From: Nemertoderma westbladi
Taxonomy: Eukaryota > Xenacoelomorpha > Nemertodermatida > Nemertodermatidae
Reading direction: 5' to 3'
Assembly: GCA_032718475.1 (NCBI GenBank)
Contig: JAUCBJ010007569.1
Location: forward strand, 1 to 64,000
DNA: 64,000 nt
The notes below the pieces were generated by a model, which was not told where the DNA came from, did not search any database, and saw only the letters and a program-made list of their open reading frames with translations. The translations under genes and the position numbers were made by a program. The stretch's first letter is position 1. The number at the start of each line of letters is the position of its first letter. Shown here piece by piece: positions 41,134 through 51,545 of the stretch.

Positions 41134-42754
41134 TAACATATGGAGTGGGCGTGTGACTATATCATTTTATATTTGTTTTTATTTTATATTTATGTATGTA
41201 TTATTATGTAATATTATTATAATCGTTTTCTTTAATTTTATTTGGTAGAATGTTATTTTAGGGATTATTTAGTAAATTAGTGCAATATATTAGTGTTTAT
41301 TACGTATTTAATTACTTACAATATATTTAGTGCGACGGCAAGAAATAATTATTTTTCTCTTTCCTTACTGTCCGTATTATATTATAAATGCGAGACTATA
41401 GTAAGATGACATGTCAGTACTTCTTAAAGTACAATAAAGCCACTACTATATTTAAGTATTATTGGTAGGCAGAGTATTAGGAATGCAAAGTTCAGATCCT
41501 CGTGTCTCGGCTAAACCAGGCTCTGGGTAGACCTTGGAAACGACTTGCCTCTTCACACTGACATTGCTTCGTGCGATATTGCTCTTCTACCTTATAACAA
41601 ATAATACATATAGTAGCGTGATGTCCCTCTAACAGTAGCGTCAATCGCAAATAAATCTGTTAAACTTTTGACCATCTGTAATTCTAGTCGATTAAGATAT
41701 CGTGGCACCCACCGATATACTTGAAAGACAAATTCTAGAATCAGTGGTTAACGTCCCCAGACAAGTTCTGGAATAAATTGGTGCCCATCCTAAATATTAA
41801 TTTAATATTTGTTAAAATCTGTAAAATCCCGATCCTTTAAAATTTCTAGTCAATTAAGATATCGCAGTATTTACCGATATTCTTAGAAGGACTATTTTAC
41901 AGAATTAAGGATCCTGAGTCCCCAGATATGCTCTGGAATAAAATTTATGTCAATTTAATATCAAATAATAAAATTCACGGGAATAAATTTAAATTCATAC
42001 TCGAATGAATTTCATAAATTGTCATTTTGTGCAATTTATAACATTCCCAAAATTCCAGTAATTAATAGATCATGGGAGCGGAGATTCATATTGAGTGTGC
42101 TAGAGTGTGAGAATCTCCAACATATAGTCAATAGCCGATAAAATTTATAAAATCATGCATAAAGAGGATATTGACAATTAAAGAATTACTATTAAATAAC
42201 ATCCCAGATCTGTATGCATGAGGATTGCCCTAATTCTACCGCTAGTTTTCCATAATGTCACCATGGCAACACCCACGCTAGAATTAGAAGCAAGTTAAAA
42301 GAACAATAAAAGGCTTGCCCCATTGCGTAGCATAAGAGTATACATAGCGCGCTATTAGTATCCAAGGATACATAGTAAATAAGTGACATTCTGGAAGACA
42401 CTGACTAACGGACAAATGGTATGCATGTGTGCAGTAAGTAATGATTGTATGGAATTTGTGCGTTTATAGGTGAATGTTACTACTAAAGTGTGTTTACAGT
42501 AGCTAATCGCAATTGTAAAATAGCCCTAACTCTACCGAGATAACCTCAAGTGGATTCAAGCCTTTGGGACGGACAGTGGTGGGACTTGTGTCGATTGTCG
42601 TTGTCGTGCTGTTGCTACATGTTGGCGCAAACACCGCGACAGCGGTACATCGGCGCTGAGAAACCCACTGTCCGGGGTCAAAGACTAGTAGGCAGCGACG
42701 CCCGCTTGCCTAAATATTGACTCATACTAATATTAACAAACTCAGATAGCAGAT
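41134..42754 (+). other. E2 gene-free region between Gag-pro and ORF3
   Basis: 1.6 kb, AT-rich, with no ORF of note. This is where integrase would be expected in a complete BEL/Pao element. A repeated motif (GATTAAGATATCG.GGCACCCACCGATAT-like at about 41690 and 41850) indicates local duplication. A GC-richer patch precedes ORF3 at about 42540-42690. Confidence 0.6.
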
Positions 42755-44044
42755 ATGACGGAATTGATAGAAGATGACCTTGGTATTAGAGAGCGATATA
42801 CTCTACCTTTACAAGCGTTTGTGGATAGCTTGATACGCGGTGAAGCCGATCCGACTATTACGGAGGACGATGGTCGTTATATCGAACCGCCGATGTCCCA
42901 AGAGCAACTTACGTGTGAATTGGACTATCGAAAATTAACCGCTCGCTATACGCATCGTAATGGTACGTATATGGACTTCTTAACTACCGGCCATCCTATC
43001 GATTTACATGATACGGACGATGTAGACACCGAAAGGGAAATGGTTCTATTTAAATATCATACCCAGCGGCGTCGTAACGATAAACCGAGAATAGATCACG
43101 AAAATTCTATTCGTAACAGACTGGGAAGACGAACCAATATGTCTGGAATCTGAAGAGATTCAGCCTATCGCGCTCGGAACAACGACAACGATTACATCCT
43201 AGAATGGTATCAAGGTCCACAGTGTCTCACTGCGTACGATTATCGCCATGCCAACTATGTTTCTCGGCAACGTTGTCGGTTATGCGCATCGAGAGACCAT
43301 GTTACGCCCATGGACACAAACGTCCGCTGTTCCTATTTCCACGAACAACCGGCGATGGAAATTTATTGCGCGTATTGCAGATTTAATAATTTGCATATTT
43401 TTGCGGTTTGCCCTCAATTTATGACTCAATGTCACCACTGTCAACTAAAGGGACACGCCAGTTTCGATTGCCCTTTTTAATCGCGATTTGGAAAGCGTAG
43501 ATGAAATGATCACACTACGTTACATTAGAGCTTGGGAAGCGAACGCTGATTTACATCGTGATTCGCGCCATCGCTATTATCCTGGACGCGCTTACGAAGG
43601 AATTTATGCGTTCCATCCTTATCTATTCGCTTCTGTCAAACAGAAATCACGCATATCGAGTTACAGGAAGTATATCGACGGCCTTACGAGTACCAAGCCC
43701 GCGAACGCGAGTTGGAAAGAACCATTAAACCAAGGAAGTTTCTAACTGCCTATGGTCCACCCACGGCCCTCGTTCAGACCACTCGTAAAGGACCCGTAAG
43801 AGCGGCTGTCTTGAAACGAGCTCTCAAAGCCGTTAGACCCCTCTCCCCGGACGTTGATGTCAATCAACCCGGTACTTCGACCGGCGGATATACCGATCGC
43901 AATCCCATACCTTCTGATGCAATCATATTGCACCCTTCACCCAGGAGTTATAGCCCTCCTAGTAAAGTGGCTCGCCCCAAAGAGAAAAGGACTCTTGCTA
44001 GCTTCAAAAAACTGCGTAAACGCCGTCCGCGCAAGAAAGACTAA
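42755..44044 (+). pseudogene. E2 ORF3: triple zinc-knuckle protein, broken homologue of E1 ORF3
   Basis: Starts with ATG at 42755 (TELIEDDLGIRERYTL). A single in-frame TGA at 43151-43153 interrupts it; the same frame continues to 43480. A +1 shift near 43478 and a return near 43620-43640 then lead to a final open frame ending at 44044. Three Cys/His clusters occur: CRLCASRDH (43274 on, imperfect spacing), CAYCRFNNLHIFAVC, and the canonical CHHCQLKGHASFDC (43430-43471). After them come an acidic/aromatic segment (VDEMITLRYIRAWE), a THIEL...RPYEYQ block that lines up with THMEI...FTYQ of E1, and a strongly basic tail (KKLRKRRPRKKD). Architecture and order match E1 ORF3; inactivation appears recent. 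Confidence 0.75.
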
Positions 44045-44122
44045 CTGTTTAGAGTATTTTTGTATTTTAGAAACTGTGATTTTGTATATTTTATAGACTT
44101 AAATCCCATTTTCTGGGAGCGG

Positions 44123-45368
44123 TGTAAAAGCTTTTGTGGGATAACTGATACGTTTGCCTTTGCTGGCCAGTTCCCCCCCAGGCGCTGGAATACTCTAAAA
44201 GGGTTCTCTGACTGTATATATATTCCCTTCGCCCGCAAGGTACCTTTACAGGTGTTTTAACGGACATAAAAGTAATTCTGCTATATACGTGTTTTAGTGG
44301 ACATGGTAAGGCAAAAAACCTGTAATGCACCAACTACCTTTCACAGCTTAGCCGTGATGATTCATATTACGACATCTAACAGCTGGTTGCTGACATGGAA
44401 ACAGCCATTGGATGTGTGGTTCTTTGTTTGGCTTGAGCCAATCAGAGCGATTTTTCCTGTCGACGTGTAGCTTTTAGTCGATCAGATGGAGAGTGTTCAG
44501 TCTTACTGTTTTTTCTTGTTACTTTGTTGTTATTGCTGTCTAAGCCAGAAACACCGGCATTTTAGTAAGAACTATAGTAAACTGCTTGAATTATCGAAAG
44601 TATAAACTGTTACCGAACTACTCATTAACTCATCTCACCTTGATACTTTACTTACTTAATTTAATTGCATTAATCATATTGTTTGTACTGTTATTTTACC
44701 GTCAGTTATTAATTGTACCTATTTGTTGATGGAAATATTGCTATTTGGATAATACGGATAAATCACCCAATTCCCAATTTTCTTGATAACACTACAGGTT
44801 AGAGAGACCGGCTATACATAACAATTGCGATTTATATTAATGTGGTGTGTATTGAATCCAATGTTATTTAGCAGACCCTACGTGAGTCAATTAATGCTCT
44901 CTTTATGTGTGATCAAATGTACTGACTGTCGGCAGAATAGTGTGTATGATTGTGATTGGTAACAAAGTATTTCCTAAAGAATACGCTTTATACTTCAATC
45001 ATAAGCAGTATCGTTGCGTTTAGTATAAGTCTTAGTTCTGTTTAAATAGATAAAGCGCCACGTCCTAAAGGAACTGTTAATATTTCCCGAAAGCCAATAA
45101 TATCTGTCAGAGATTAATTATTAACGATCTATCGAATAATACATTAGGTATACACTGCAACCTTACACTGTAATAATACAATTCAAGCATCCGAATTCAG
45201 TCTCCCGGGTGTAGATCCATCGGGTGAATGATTGCGCATGGGCTGACTTCGGCTAATGTTTTGCGTATTAGCATAAATTATTGTCGTATGCTAAAGTGGT
45301 TTTAATTAACTAAAAGACATATAAATTTTGGCAGGTTAAACTGCTAAAGGTCTTCAAAAGCGCGAACA
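44123..45368 (+). repeat. E2 3' LTR
   Basis: 1246 bp, nearly identical to 32968-34213. The purine-rich sequence TTCTGGGAGCGG immediately before it is the likely polypurine tract. The GCATT target duplication follows. Confidence 0.93.
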
Positions 45369-45373
45369 GCATT

Positions 45374-45779
45374 ATAATTATCATAACTTCAGGGATAATG
45401 ACTGTAGAAAGGATCTAATGCCACGGTTAACAAAAACAGTTTCTATTTATATGGCTATTCCATTCTCACGGATGTCTTCAGTAAATAAATGTATATATCT
45501 GTCTATATCTGAACTTGGTGGCATAATAATTAATTAGTTGTACCGTACGTCAAATTTAATATTATGGTTTAGGTTTATAAATTGTGTTTTAATGTTGTAT
45601 ATTATACATTTTAATTTACTTACTGTAGACGTCGCCGTGAGAATGGAATGGCCATATTGCCTGAGTTGAAGACAGTGTAATAACGATATATTAATGACTA
45701 TATAGAGCCGAAATTATGTAGTGCTTGACATAAAAACTAAACTGAACACAGAAAGAACAATTTTTAACGATATAATTGG
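45374..45779. other. Intron sequence with a small inverted-repeat element
   Basis: About 45440-45665 is bounded by inverted copies of ATATGGCTATTCCATTCTCACGG / CTTCAGTAAATAAAT with a spacer of about 130 bp, consistent with a MITE of about 220 bp. Nothing else is recognised. Confidence 0.5.
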
Positions 45780-46080
45780 GTTGGTGTGCGCAATTGATTA
45801 ATGGGTAAAAAGGTGCCATGAATGGAGTGGAGGGTGTGTTTTTTGTAAAAACACGAGGAAAGCGTCGAATTTTCGGGTTTAAGTAAGCGCGGGAAGCCCA
45901 TTTTGAAAATAGGCTGTGATTGGCTGCTACATATTTGACGTCATTACGCAGTGATCTGATAATTTTTTATCTTGGTTTCTATAGATGGTGATTTTCTATC
46001 CATTCAAATACACTTTAAATGTCAATCATTTCACACTTATATTAATTGAAAGCGGAGATTCTTGCGCGTCTTTTAACACT
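45780..46080 (-). repeat. Dispersed repeat NA-1, copy 2 (inverted)
   Basis: Reverse complement of the 1500-1870 motif series, including CTTCCCGCGC, CCAATCACAGC, ATAGAAACCAAGAT and CTTTCAATTAATATAAG, in the same order. Confidence 0.65.
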
Positions 46081-46299
46081 GCAATTTATTCAATTCATTA
46101 TGAGGAACAATGATAAAATGTTGTTTGCAATTTTGCAAACTTGGTAGATTGCCGGTTCCTGCTACCTAACAGCCTTATCCATATTTATGCTACGACCGGG
46201 ATTTAGGGCTGATATATTACGGTCCAGTCGACAAGTAAGACAAGTTGACAATTGTGAACAGCATTTCATCCATGTTTATCATCATCATTAATTTAATTA

Positions 46300-46378
46300 A
46301 TTTTAGTATCAATAGAAACTCAAGTCTCTTCGCTTTCAATTGATATAAGCCACATATAAAATTATTGAGATTAAATGT
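46300..46378 (+). repeat. Dispersed repeat NA-1, copy 3, left part
   Basis: Carries CTTTCAATTGATATAAGCC and GATTAAATGT. The repeat is then interrupted by the LINE and resumes at 51300. The short word AAATGT on both sides may be the LINE target duplication, though the A-rich LINE tail makes this ambiguous. Confidence 0.5.
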
Positions 46379-46536
46379 CTCAATAATATTATTGACGGAA
46401 TGCTAGCTGTATTACGGCAGATTGTAATACTGCTCAACTGTACAACAACTGCAGAATAGTACCTAATCCACTAACTGACTATACTGTAATCAGACAATCA
46501 GACTGTCTGAAGTTAAATCGCGATCACAGTTTCGCG

Positions 46537-48108
46537 ATGTCGCCCATTGAGTCCGGCGACTCTCAACGTTCACATTGTTCCAGTCATGTAGTCAACGACC
46601 TGCTGTGTTATATATGGTGTGCCCATGTGCAACTCGGTCTGCCACGGGCTGTGATTCTGGACACTATAGACCCTTGGGTAAAGTTTGAGAATGAAACTCT
46701 GAAAGAAGCGAAACAGGTACTGTATGCTATACTTCCATGCGAAGATTCTGTAAAGTTGGCTCAAAGCTTTTCGAAACAGCGGAAAGCTGGTTGTAATATG
46801 CGTAAATCTGTCTTATCTGATATCCTGGATATGTTGGAATCCTCACACTTTGTGGGTATACCCGACAGCGAGAAACCACTGTTTGTTACTGCTAACCCTG
46901 CGATATTACCGCCGTTTGCCCTGTCAGGTGGCGATTTATCATACATGCTGTTGAAGCTGAGCGAGCTTCAGGACCGAGTAGCAGTCCTGGAGTCTCGTAC
47001 TCCTGTTCTGCACAACCACCACGATGACGGACTTCTCAAATGCTGTACTAGTACCGGTATCATGGAAGTTCCGTTACAGTCTGGTGTCCCTCCACACGTA
47101 GACGTGGTTAGTGATTATGCAAATGATCGAAATGCCCGATCGGTTATTGATAACACCTGCAGGCAAGGTAGCCCTTCAGTAAACGGTCCGCGTTCGGATA
47201 TAATGGATGTCACTACATGTATTGAGATCGACAGCGAACCGACTCAACGCAGCTACAGTTCAGCTTTCCTTTCAAATCCTGGAAGACCCCGTTACAACGC
47301 CAATCAGCAGGGTGTCAGGCGTCGCCAGCGAGAAGGTCAGATACCAGTCAAGCCTCGAGACCAACAGGCGTCCAAGGCTACCGGTATGTCTTCGAGAAGG
47401 TCATATCCTGCCGCTAATGAGAACATTTACAATCGATTACTGGATCCGAGGTTGCTATCCGATTGTCCCTCCGAATTTACAGGGAGTGACATCGACGAGC
47501 ACGATGATGGTACGTGGTTTCGACATGACCAATATGGACGGGTCCGCCCAGTTCCTCCAAAGGATCAAGTTACACGAGTTCCGCCCTCGTCAAGGGGGTT
47601 TGTGTCAGGTCGCCCTGGTAACGGAATCTCCAACCGAGCTACTCCGGGTACCACGTTCAAGTTCGGGACTTCCAAATCCAAGGCGTTCGATACGGTTGCT
47701 CCGACGACCTATGTCCACCTATCTGGGTGTGGTGCCAACGTAACTGAGAAGCAGATTACAGATCACGTGCTTAATGCCATGAACATCAACATCACTTGTC
47801 ATAAAATCTCGAGAGAAGGGGGGCGATTTTCTTCGTTTAAGTTGGGAACCACACCCCAGGAAGAATCTAAGTTACTTGACCCTAATAATTGGCCAGAATA
47901 CAGCCGTATAAGGGAGTTCGAGAACAGGTTACCACGGAAACGCGTTGTCAACCGAGAAACAGGACCAATGTCAACCGGCTTGGAACGCCCTCCGGCGTCA
48001 ACCGGCTCGGAACGGCCTACAATCATTCCTACTAGTACTGATAAAGCTGTACCGGTAACTGATCTTCCCTCGCAGCTGGCAGACTCCGTCGGATATCAGC
48101 AAGAATAA
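46537..48108 (+). CDS. LINE ORF1 protein
   Basis: 523 codons. A short predicted coiled coil lies at about 140-165 (LLKLSELQDRVAVLE), a low-complexity middle, and near the C-terminus a compact domain beginning YVHLSGCGANVTEKQITDHV and passing through FSSFKLG to LLDPNNWPEYSRIREF. This resembles the RRM-like C-terminal domain found in ORF1 proteins of several invertebrate LINEs. It has no CCHC knuckle. ORF1 proteins coat LINE RNA and act as nucleic-acid chaperones. ORF2 follows after 147 bp. Confidence 0.75.
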   Translation: MSPIESGDSQRSHCSSHVVNDLLCYIWCAHVQLGLPRAVILDTIDPWVKFENETLKEAKQVLYAILPCEDSVKLAQSFSKQRKAGCNMRKSVLSDILDMLESSHFVGIPDSEKPLFVTANPAILPPFALSGGDLSYMLLKLSELQDRVAVLESRTPVLHNHHDDGLLKCCTSTGIMEVPLQSGVPPHVDVVSDYANDRNARSVIDNTCRQGSPSVNGPRSDIMDVTTCIEIDSEPTQRSYSSAFLSNPGRPRYNANQQGVRRRQREGQIPVKPRDQQASKATGMSSRRSYPAANENIYNRLLDPRLLSDCPSEFTGSDIDEHDDGTWFRHDQYGRVRPVPPKDQVTRVPPSSRGFVSGRPGNGISNRATPGTTFKFGTSKSKAFDTVAPTTYVHLSGCGANVTEKQITDHVLNAMNINITCHKISREGGRFSSFKLGTTPQEESKLLDPNNWPEYSRIREFENRLPRKRVVNRETGPMSTGLERPPASTGSERPTIIPTSTDKAVPVTDLPSQLADSVGYQQE

Positions 48109-48255
48109 TTAAGCAGTATCAATTTGATTCGCTTAATTCATTCACGTATATACCACCTTTTATATATCATTGTATATTTTGTATATTTTTGTACTTGTTT
48201 ATTTTCGTTAATTTTCATATATTTCAAATTTCGGCCTATACCTTATTAATTCACA

Positions 48256-51111
48256 ATGGATCCAATAAGAATAACAACATATAACTGTAACTCTATACGT
48301 ACCCCTAAATCGATTTCTACTGTTAGGAAGTTGTGTGATATTTCGGATATTGTTTTGTTACAAGAGCATCTACTTCCGAAACAGGAATTAAGTTTCCTCT
48401 CGAAAATAGATGACAAGTTTATCTGTCGAGGCGAATCTCCAGTAGATTTATCCGATGGATTATTGCGCGGCCGTCCACATGGAGGTCTGGCGGTTATGGT
48501 AAGGGAAGAAATTTCCTCTTCTATTGAGTATTTAAATATAGCGGATGAACGAATAATGGGATTTTATGTAAACCTATCGGATAAATCAAAAATTTTAATA
48601 TTGAATGTATATTTACCTTTCGAATCATCTGACAATTTGGATTTGTACTTAGAGTACCTAGGACGCATACAATCAATAATTGATAATGCCCCAACTGTGA
48701 AATGCTGTATAGTCGGTGATTTTAATGCCTCGCCCCAAAAATTATTTTATAGAGAGTTATCTGATTGGTGCGCTAATTGCGGAATTATTTTGTCCGATGT
48801 AAAACGATTACCACCACACACGTTTACATTTGTGAGTGCAGCATTTAGTACCACCTCTTGGTTAGACCATATTGTCAGCACCACCACGTCCGACTCTTTA
48901 ATTAAGGATGTCGATGTTATTTATGATCTAGCTACCATTGATCATATACCTTTAACATTTACTATTGATATTAATGTTAACGCTACGGTAAATACTACGG
49001 ATAAAAGCGATACTATGATTACAAATCCTACTAAGTATATTTGGACTGCAGCTCGGCCGGTGCAACTCGATAATTACCGTAGAAAACTTAATGATTCATT
49101 GAATAATATAGAAATACCTGTGGCCTTCACATGTACCTCCATAAACTGTAATGATGAATCACATGTGAACAATCTTAGTAGTTTGTGGGACCGTATAGTA
49201 GGTGCTTTAGTAGAAAGTGCATCAACGTCCATACCGAGTAATAATATTAACATGAATTCAAAAAATAGGTACAACGTTCCTGGTTGGAATGATCATGTTA
49301 AAGCGCTCTATGAGGAATCTCGGGATACTTTTATACAGTGGAAAGATGCCGGCTGTCCTCGGCAGGGTAGTCTTCACCATGACTACCTTTCCGCCAGAGC
49401 AAATTTTAAACGTATTTTTAGACAATGTAAACGATCCGAAAATCAAAAACGGGTCGATAAATTAGCACAATCAAACTTTTCTAAGGACTTTAATTCATTT
49501 TGGAAATCCGTGAAGAAAGATATTTCGTGCAAAATACCCTTACCCAATGTTGTTAGTGGTGCGACCGGTGAACGAGATATTTGTAGTAATTTTGCAAACG
49601 ATTTTGAAACATTGTTTAATTGTAATAAAACTAATGGAATAACTGAGTTTTGTGTTGGCAGTAGCATAAACGAACAACTAAATAAAGTAATGTACACAAC
49701 TGATATGAATATAAGTGCAGCAGAAGTCGGATGTGCAATAGCTAATTTAAAATTAGGTAAAGCGATAGGACCAGATAATGTGTCTGGGGAACATTTCATT
49801 TACAGTAATAGTAGTAGGCTAAATATTTTATTAGCTTTATTTTTCAGTTCTTGTATGGTACATGGTTATTTACCAAGTTCCATTATTCATAGTATTATTG
49901 TACCAATCATTAAAGATAAAAACGGTGCTATAGATGAGAAATCAAACTATCGGCCCGTTGCTATTTCAACAGCAATAAGTAAGATATTTGAACGTATTTT
50001 ATTATCTAGAATGCAGTCTTTCTTAATTTGTAGCGATCACCAATTCTCATATAAGGCAAATAGCGGTACCGAGCTTTGTGTATATACTCTGAAAGAGGTT
50101 ATTGATTATTACTTAGATAATGATACTCCTATGTATATTTGTTTCTTGGATGCATCTAAAGCATTTGACAGAATAGATCACGATAAACTTTTTCAGAAAT
50201 TAATAAATAGGAATGTACCACTCTATTTGGTGCGTATTTTAGCCTTTTGGTACCGACATCAAACATTACAAGTGCGCTGGGGTGCTACATATTCCAGAAC
50301 GTTTGCAGTGTTTAATGGCGTGAAGCAAGGCGGAATATTATCTGGTTATTTATTTAATGTTTACATGGACGACTTATCCCGTAAACTTATAATGGCTAAT
50401 GTAGGTTGTTCAATTAATGGTCAAAGGATTAATCATACAATGTATGCAGACGACATTGGTTTAATGTCAAATTCACTTATAGGTTTACAAAAGTTAGTTA
50501 ATGTGTGTCAGGATTATGCCATTTCACATTCTATATTGTTTAATTTAAAGAAGACTAAGGTAATGTTTTTGTGCCCGAAATCTTGTAACTTAAGTACAAT
50601 AGCTCCAATATATTTATACCAGCGTGTTATTTCTAGAACTGATAAATTTACATATTTGGGTCATATAATACACGAATCACGTGATGATGATCTTGACATA
50701 AAGAAACAAATAGGTAGTATGTACGCCCGTACAAATACGTTGTTTAGAAAATTCAGTACCTGTACCGTTGCAGTGAAAGTTCGTTTATTTCTAGCGTTTA
50801 TAACTCCACTATATTGTAATGCTCTATGGTCACGTAGGAACTATTCATCTGTTGTCTATAATCGGTTAAGGGTAGCATACAATAATGCAGCAAGAAAGCT
50901 ATTTTTCATCTCTGTAGGTTCTAGTATGTCATATTTCTTTGGTTGCAACAATATTTCGTGCTTCATTCATTTACGTTACAAATCAATTCAAAGTTTATTT
51001 CGTAGGATAAAATGTTCCAGTAATTATATTGTAAATGCTGTATATCGTTACACCGCGTTGCATAGTTCTAGAATTTTTGAAATGTGCAATTCCGAAAATC
51101 TGTTAATTTAG
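48256..51111 (+). CDS. LINE ORF2: AP endonuclease and reverse transcriptase
   Basis: 951 codons. The N-terminal apurinic-like endonuclease has TYNCNS, QEHLLP, the catalytic-type GDFNAS, SWLDHI and a terminal DHIP motif. The RT has the LGKAIGPDNV lead-in, YRPVAIS, FLDASKAFDRIDH, NGVKQGGILSGYLFN and the catalytic YADD at residues 730-733, then KKTKVMFL and YLGH. No stops or frameshifts. It nicks target DNA and primes cDNA synthesis from the nick. The C-terminus carries no obvious zinc knuckle. Confidence 0.93.
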   Translation: MDPIRITTYNCNSIRTPKSISTVRKLCDISDIVLLQEHLLPKQELSFLSKIDDKFICRGESPVDLSDGLLRGRPHGGLAVMVREEISSSIEYLNIADERIMGFYVNLSDKSKILILNVYLPFESSDNLDLYLEYLGRIQSIIDNAPTVKCCIVGDFNASPQKLFYRELSDWCANCGIILSDVKRLPPHTFTFVSAAFSTTSWLDHIVSTTTSDSLIKDVDVIYDLATIDHIPLTFTIDINVNATVNTTDKSDTMITNPTKYIWTAARPVQLDNYRRKLNDSLNNIEIPVAFTCTSINCNDESHVNNLSSLWDRIVGALVESASTSIPSNNINMNSKNRYNVPGWNDHVKALYEESRDTFIQWKDAGCPRQGSLHHDYLSARANFKRIFRQCKRSENQKRVDKLAQSNFSKDFNSFWKSVKKDISCKIPLPNVVSGATGERDICSNFANDFETLFNCNKTNGITEFCVGSSINEQLNKVMYTTDMNISAAEVGCAIANLKLGKAIGPDNVSGEHFIYSNSSRLNILLALFFSSCMVHGYLPSSIIHSIIVPIIKDKNGAIDEKSNYRPVAISTAISKIFERILLSRMQSFLICSDHQFSYKANSGTELCVYTLKEVIDYYLDNDTPMYICFLDASKAFDRIDHDKLFQKLINRNVPLYLVRILAFWYRHQTLQVRWGATYSRTFAVFNGVKQGGILSGYLFNVYMDDLSRKLIMANVGCSINGQRINHTMYADDIGLMSNSLIGLQKLVNVCQDYAISHSILFNLKKTKVMFLCPKSCNLSTIAPIYLYQRVISRTDKFTYLGHIIHESRDDDLDIKKQIGSMYARTNTLFRKFSTCTVAVKVRLFLAFITPLYCNALWSRRNYSSVVYNRLRVAYNNAARKLFFISVGSSMSYFFGCNNISCFIHLRYKSIQSLFRRIKCSSNYIVNAVYRYTALHSSRIFEMCNSENLLI

Positions 51112-51299
51112 CGAAATTTAATTTAGCGAATTATTAGTATTACTAAGTACATACATACATAATCAATTGAATACTTAATATTTAATTATTGTGCTGTAAC
51201 GTAGGTAGACGATATGGGCTGATTGTGCGATTATAATATAATATTTTCCATATGTTGCCTGCGGTAAATAAAGAAATAAATAAATAAATAAATGTTGTA

Positions 51300-51545
51300 T
51301 TTTTAAGGATCGAAAATAACCTCCATAGAAACCAAGATAAGAAATTTTCAGATCACTTTTTAGTGACGTCAAATATGTAGCATCCAATCACAGCCGATTT
51401 TCAAAATTGGCTTCCCGCGCTTACTTAAACTCGCCATTTCGTATTTTCACAAAAAAACAAACACCGACACTCGATTCACAGCACCTCTGTTACCCATTAT
51501 TGAATTGTTTCTAGCCAACAATATTTTCGCGCACCAACCGTATTG
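51300..51545 (+). repeat. Dispersed repeat NA-1, copy 3, right part
   Basis: Resumes with CATAGAAACCAAGAT, CCAATCACAGCC, CTTCCCGCGC and CACTCGATTCA, completing the copy split by the LINE. Confidence 0.6.

Larger units (their letters stand above)
32968..45368 (+). mobile_element. E2: BEL/Pao-like LTR element, internally deleted, recent insertion
   Basis: Two 1246-bp direct repeats (32968-34213 and 44123-45368) begin TGTAAAAG and end GCGAACA, with a 5-bp duplication GCATT at 32963-32967 and 45369-45373. The total is 12,401 bp. Only two LTR differences were noticed (GATCAGAAGG/GATCAGATGG and GATCGCGC/GATTGCGC). The internal region has a 2.3-kb leader, a 1550-codon Gag-protease ORF ending in an RNase H-end fragment, 1.6 kb without genes, a broken ORF3, and the 3' LTR. 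RT, most of RNase H and integrase are absent, so mobility would need proteins from another copy. It sits in SIX intron 3. Confidence 0.93.
46379..51292 (+). mobile_element. Two-ORF LINE (CR1/Jockey-like), apparently full length
   Basis: Contains a short 5' UTR, ORF1 (46537-48108), a 147-bp gap, ORF2 (48256-51111), a 3' UTR and an (AAATA)n-type tail ending near 51292. Both ORFs are open throughout, and the element splits an NA-1 repeat. This is the best candidate in the window for an active element. Clade assignment is by general ORF layout and motifs only. Confidence 0.85.

Noticed and set aside
42755-44044. Envelope gene for E2
   Set aside because: No signal peptide, transmembrane segment or furin-like site is visible; three Cys/His knuckle clusters and a basic tail point to a nucleic-acid-binding protein.
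44091-44333. Antisense ORF of 72-80 codons present in both E2 LTRs (also 32960-33178)
   Set aside because: It is duplicated only because the LTR is duplicated; no motif and no start context supports a protein.
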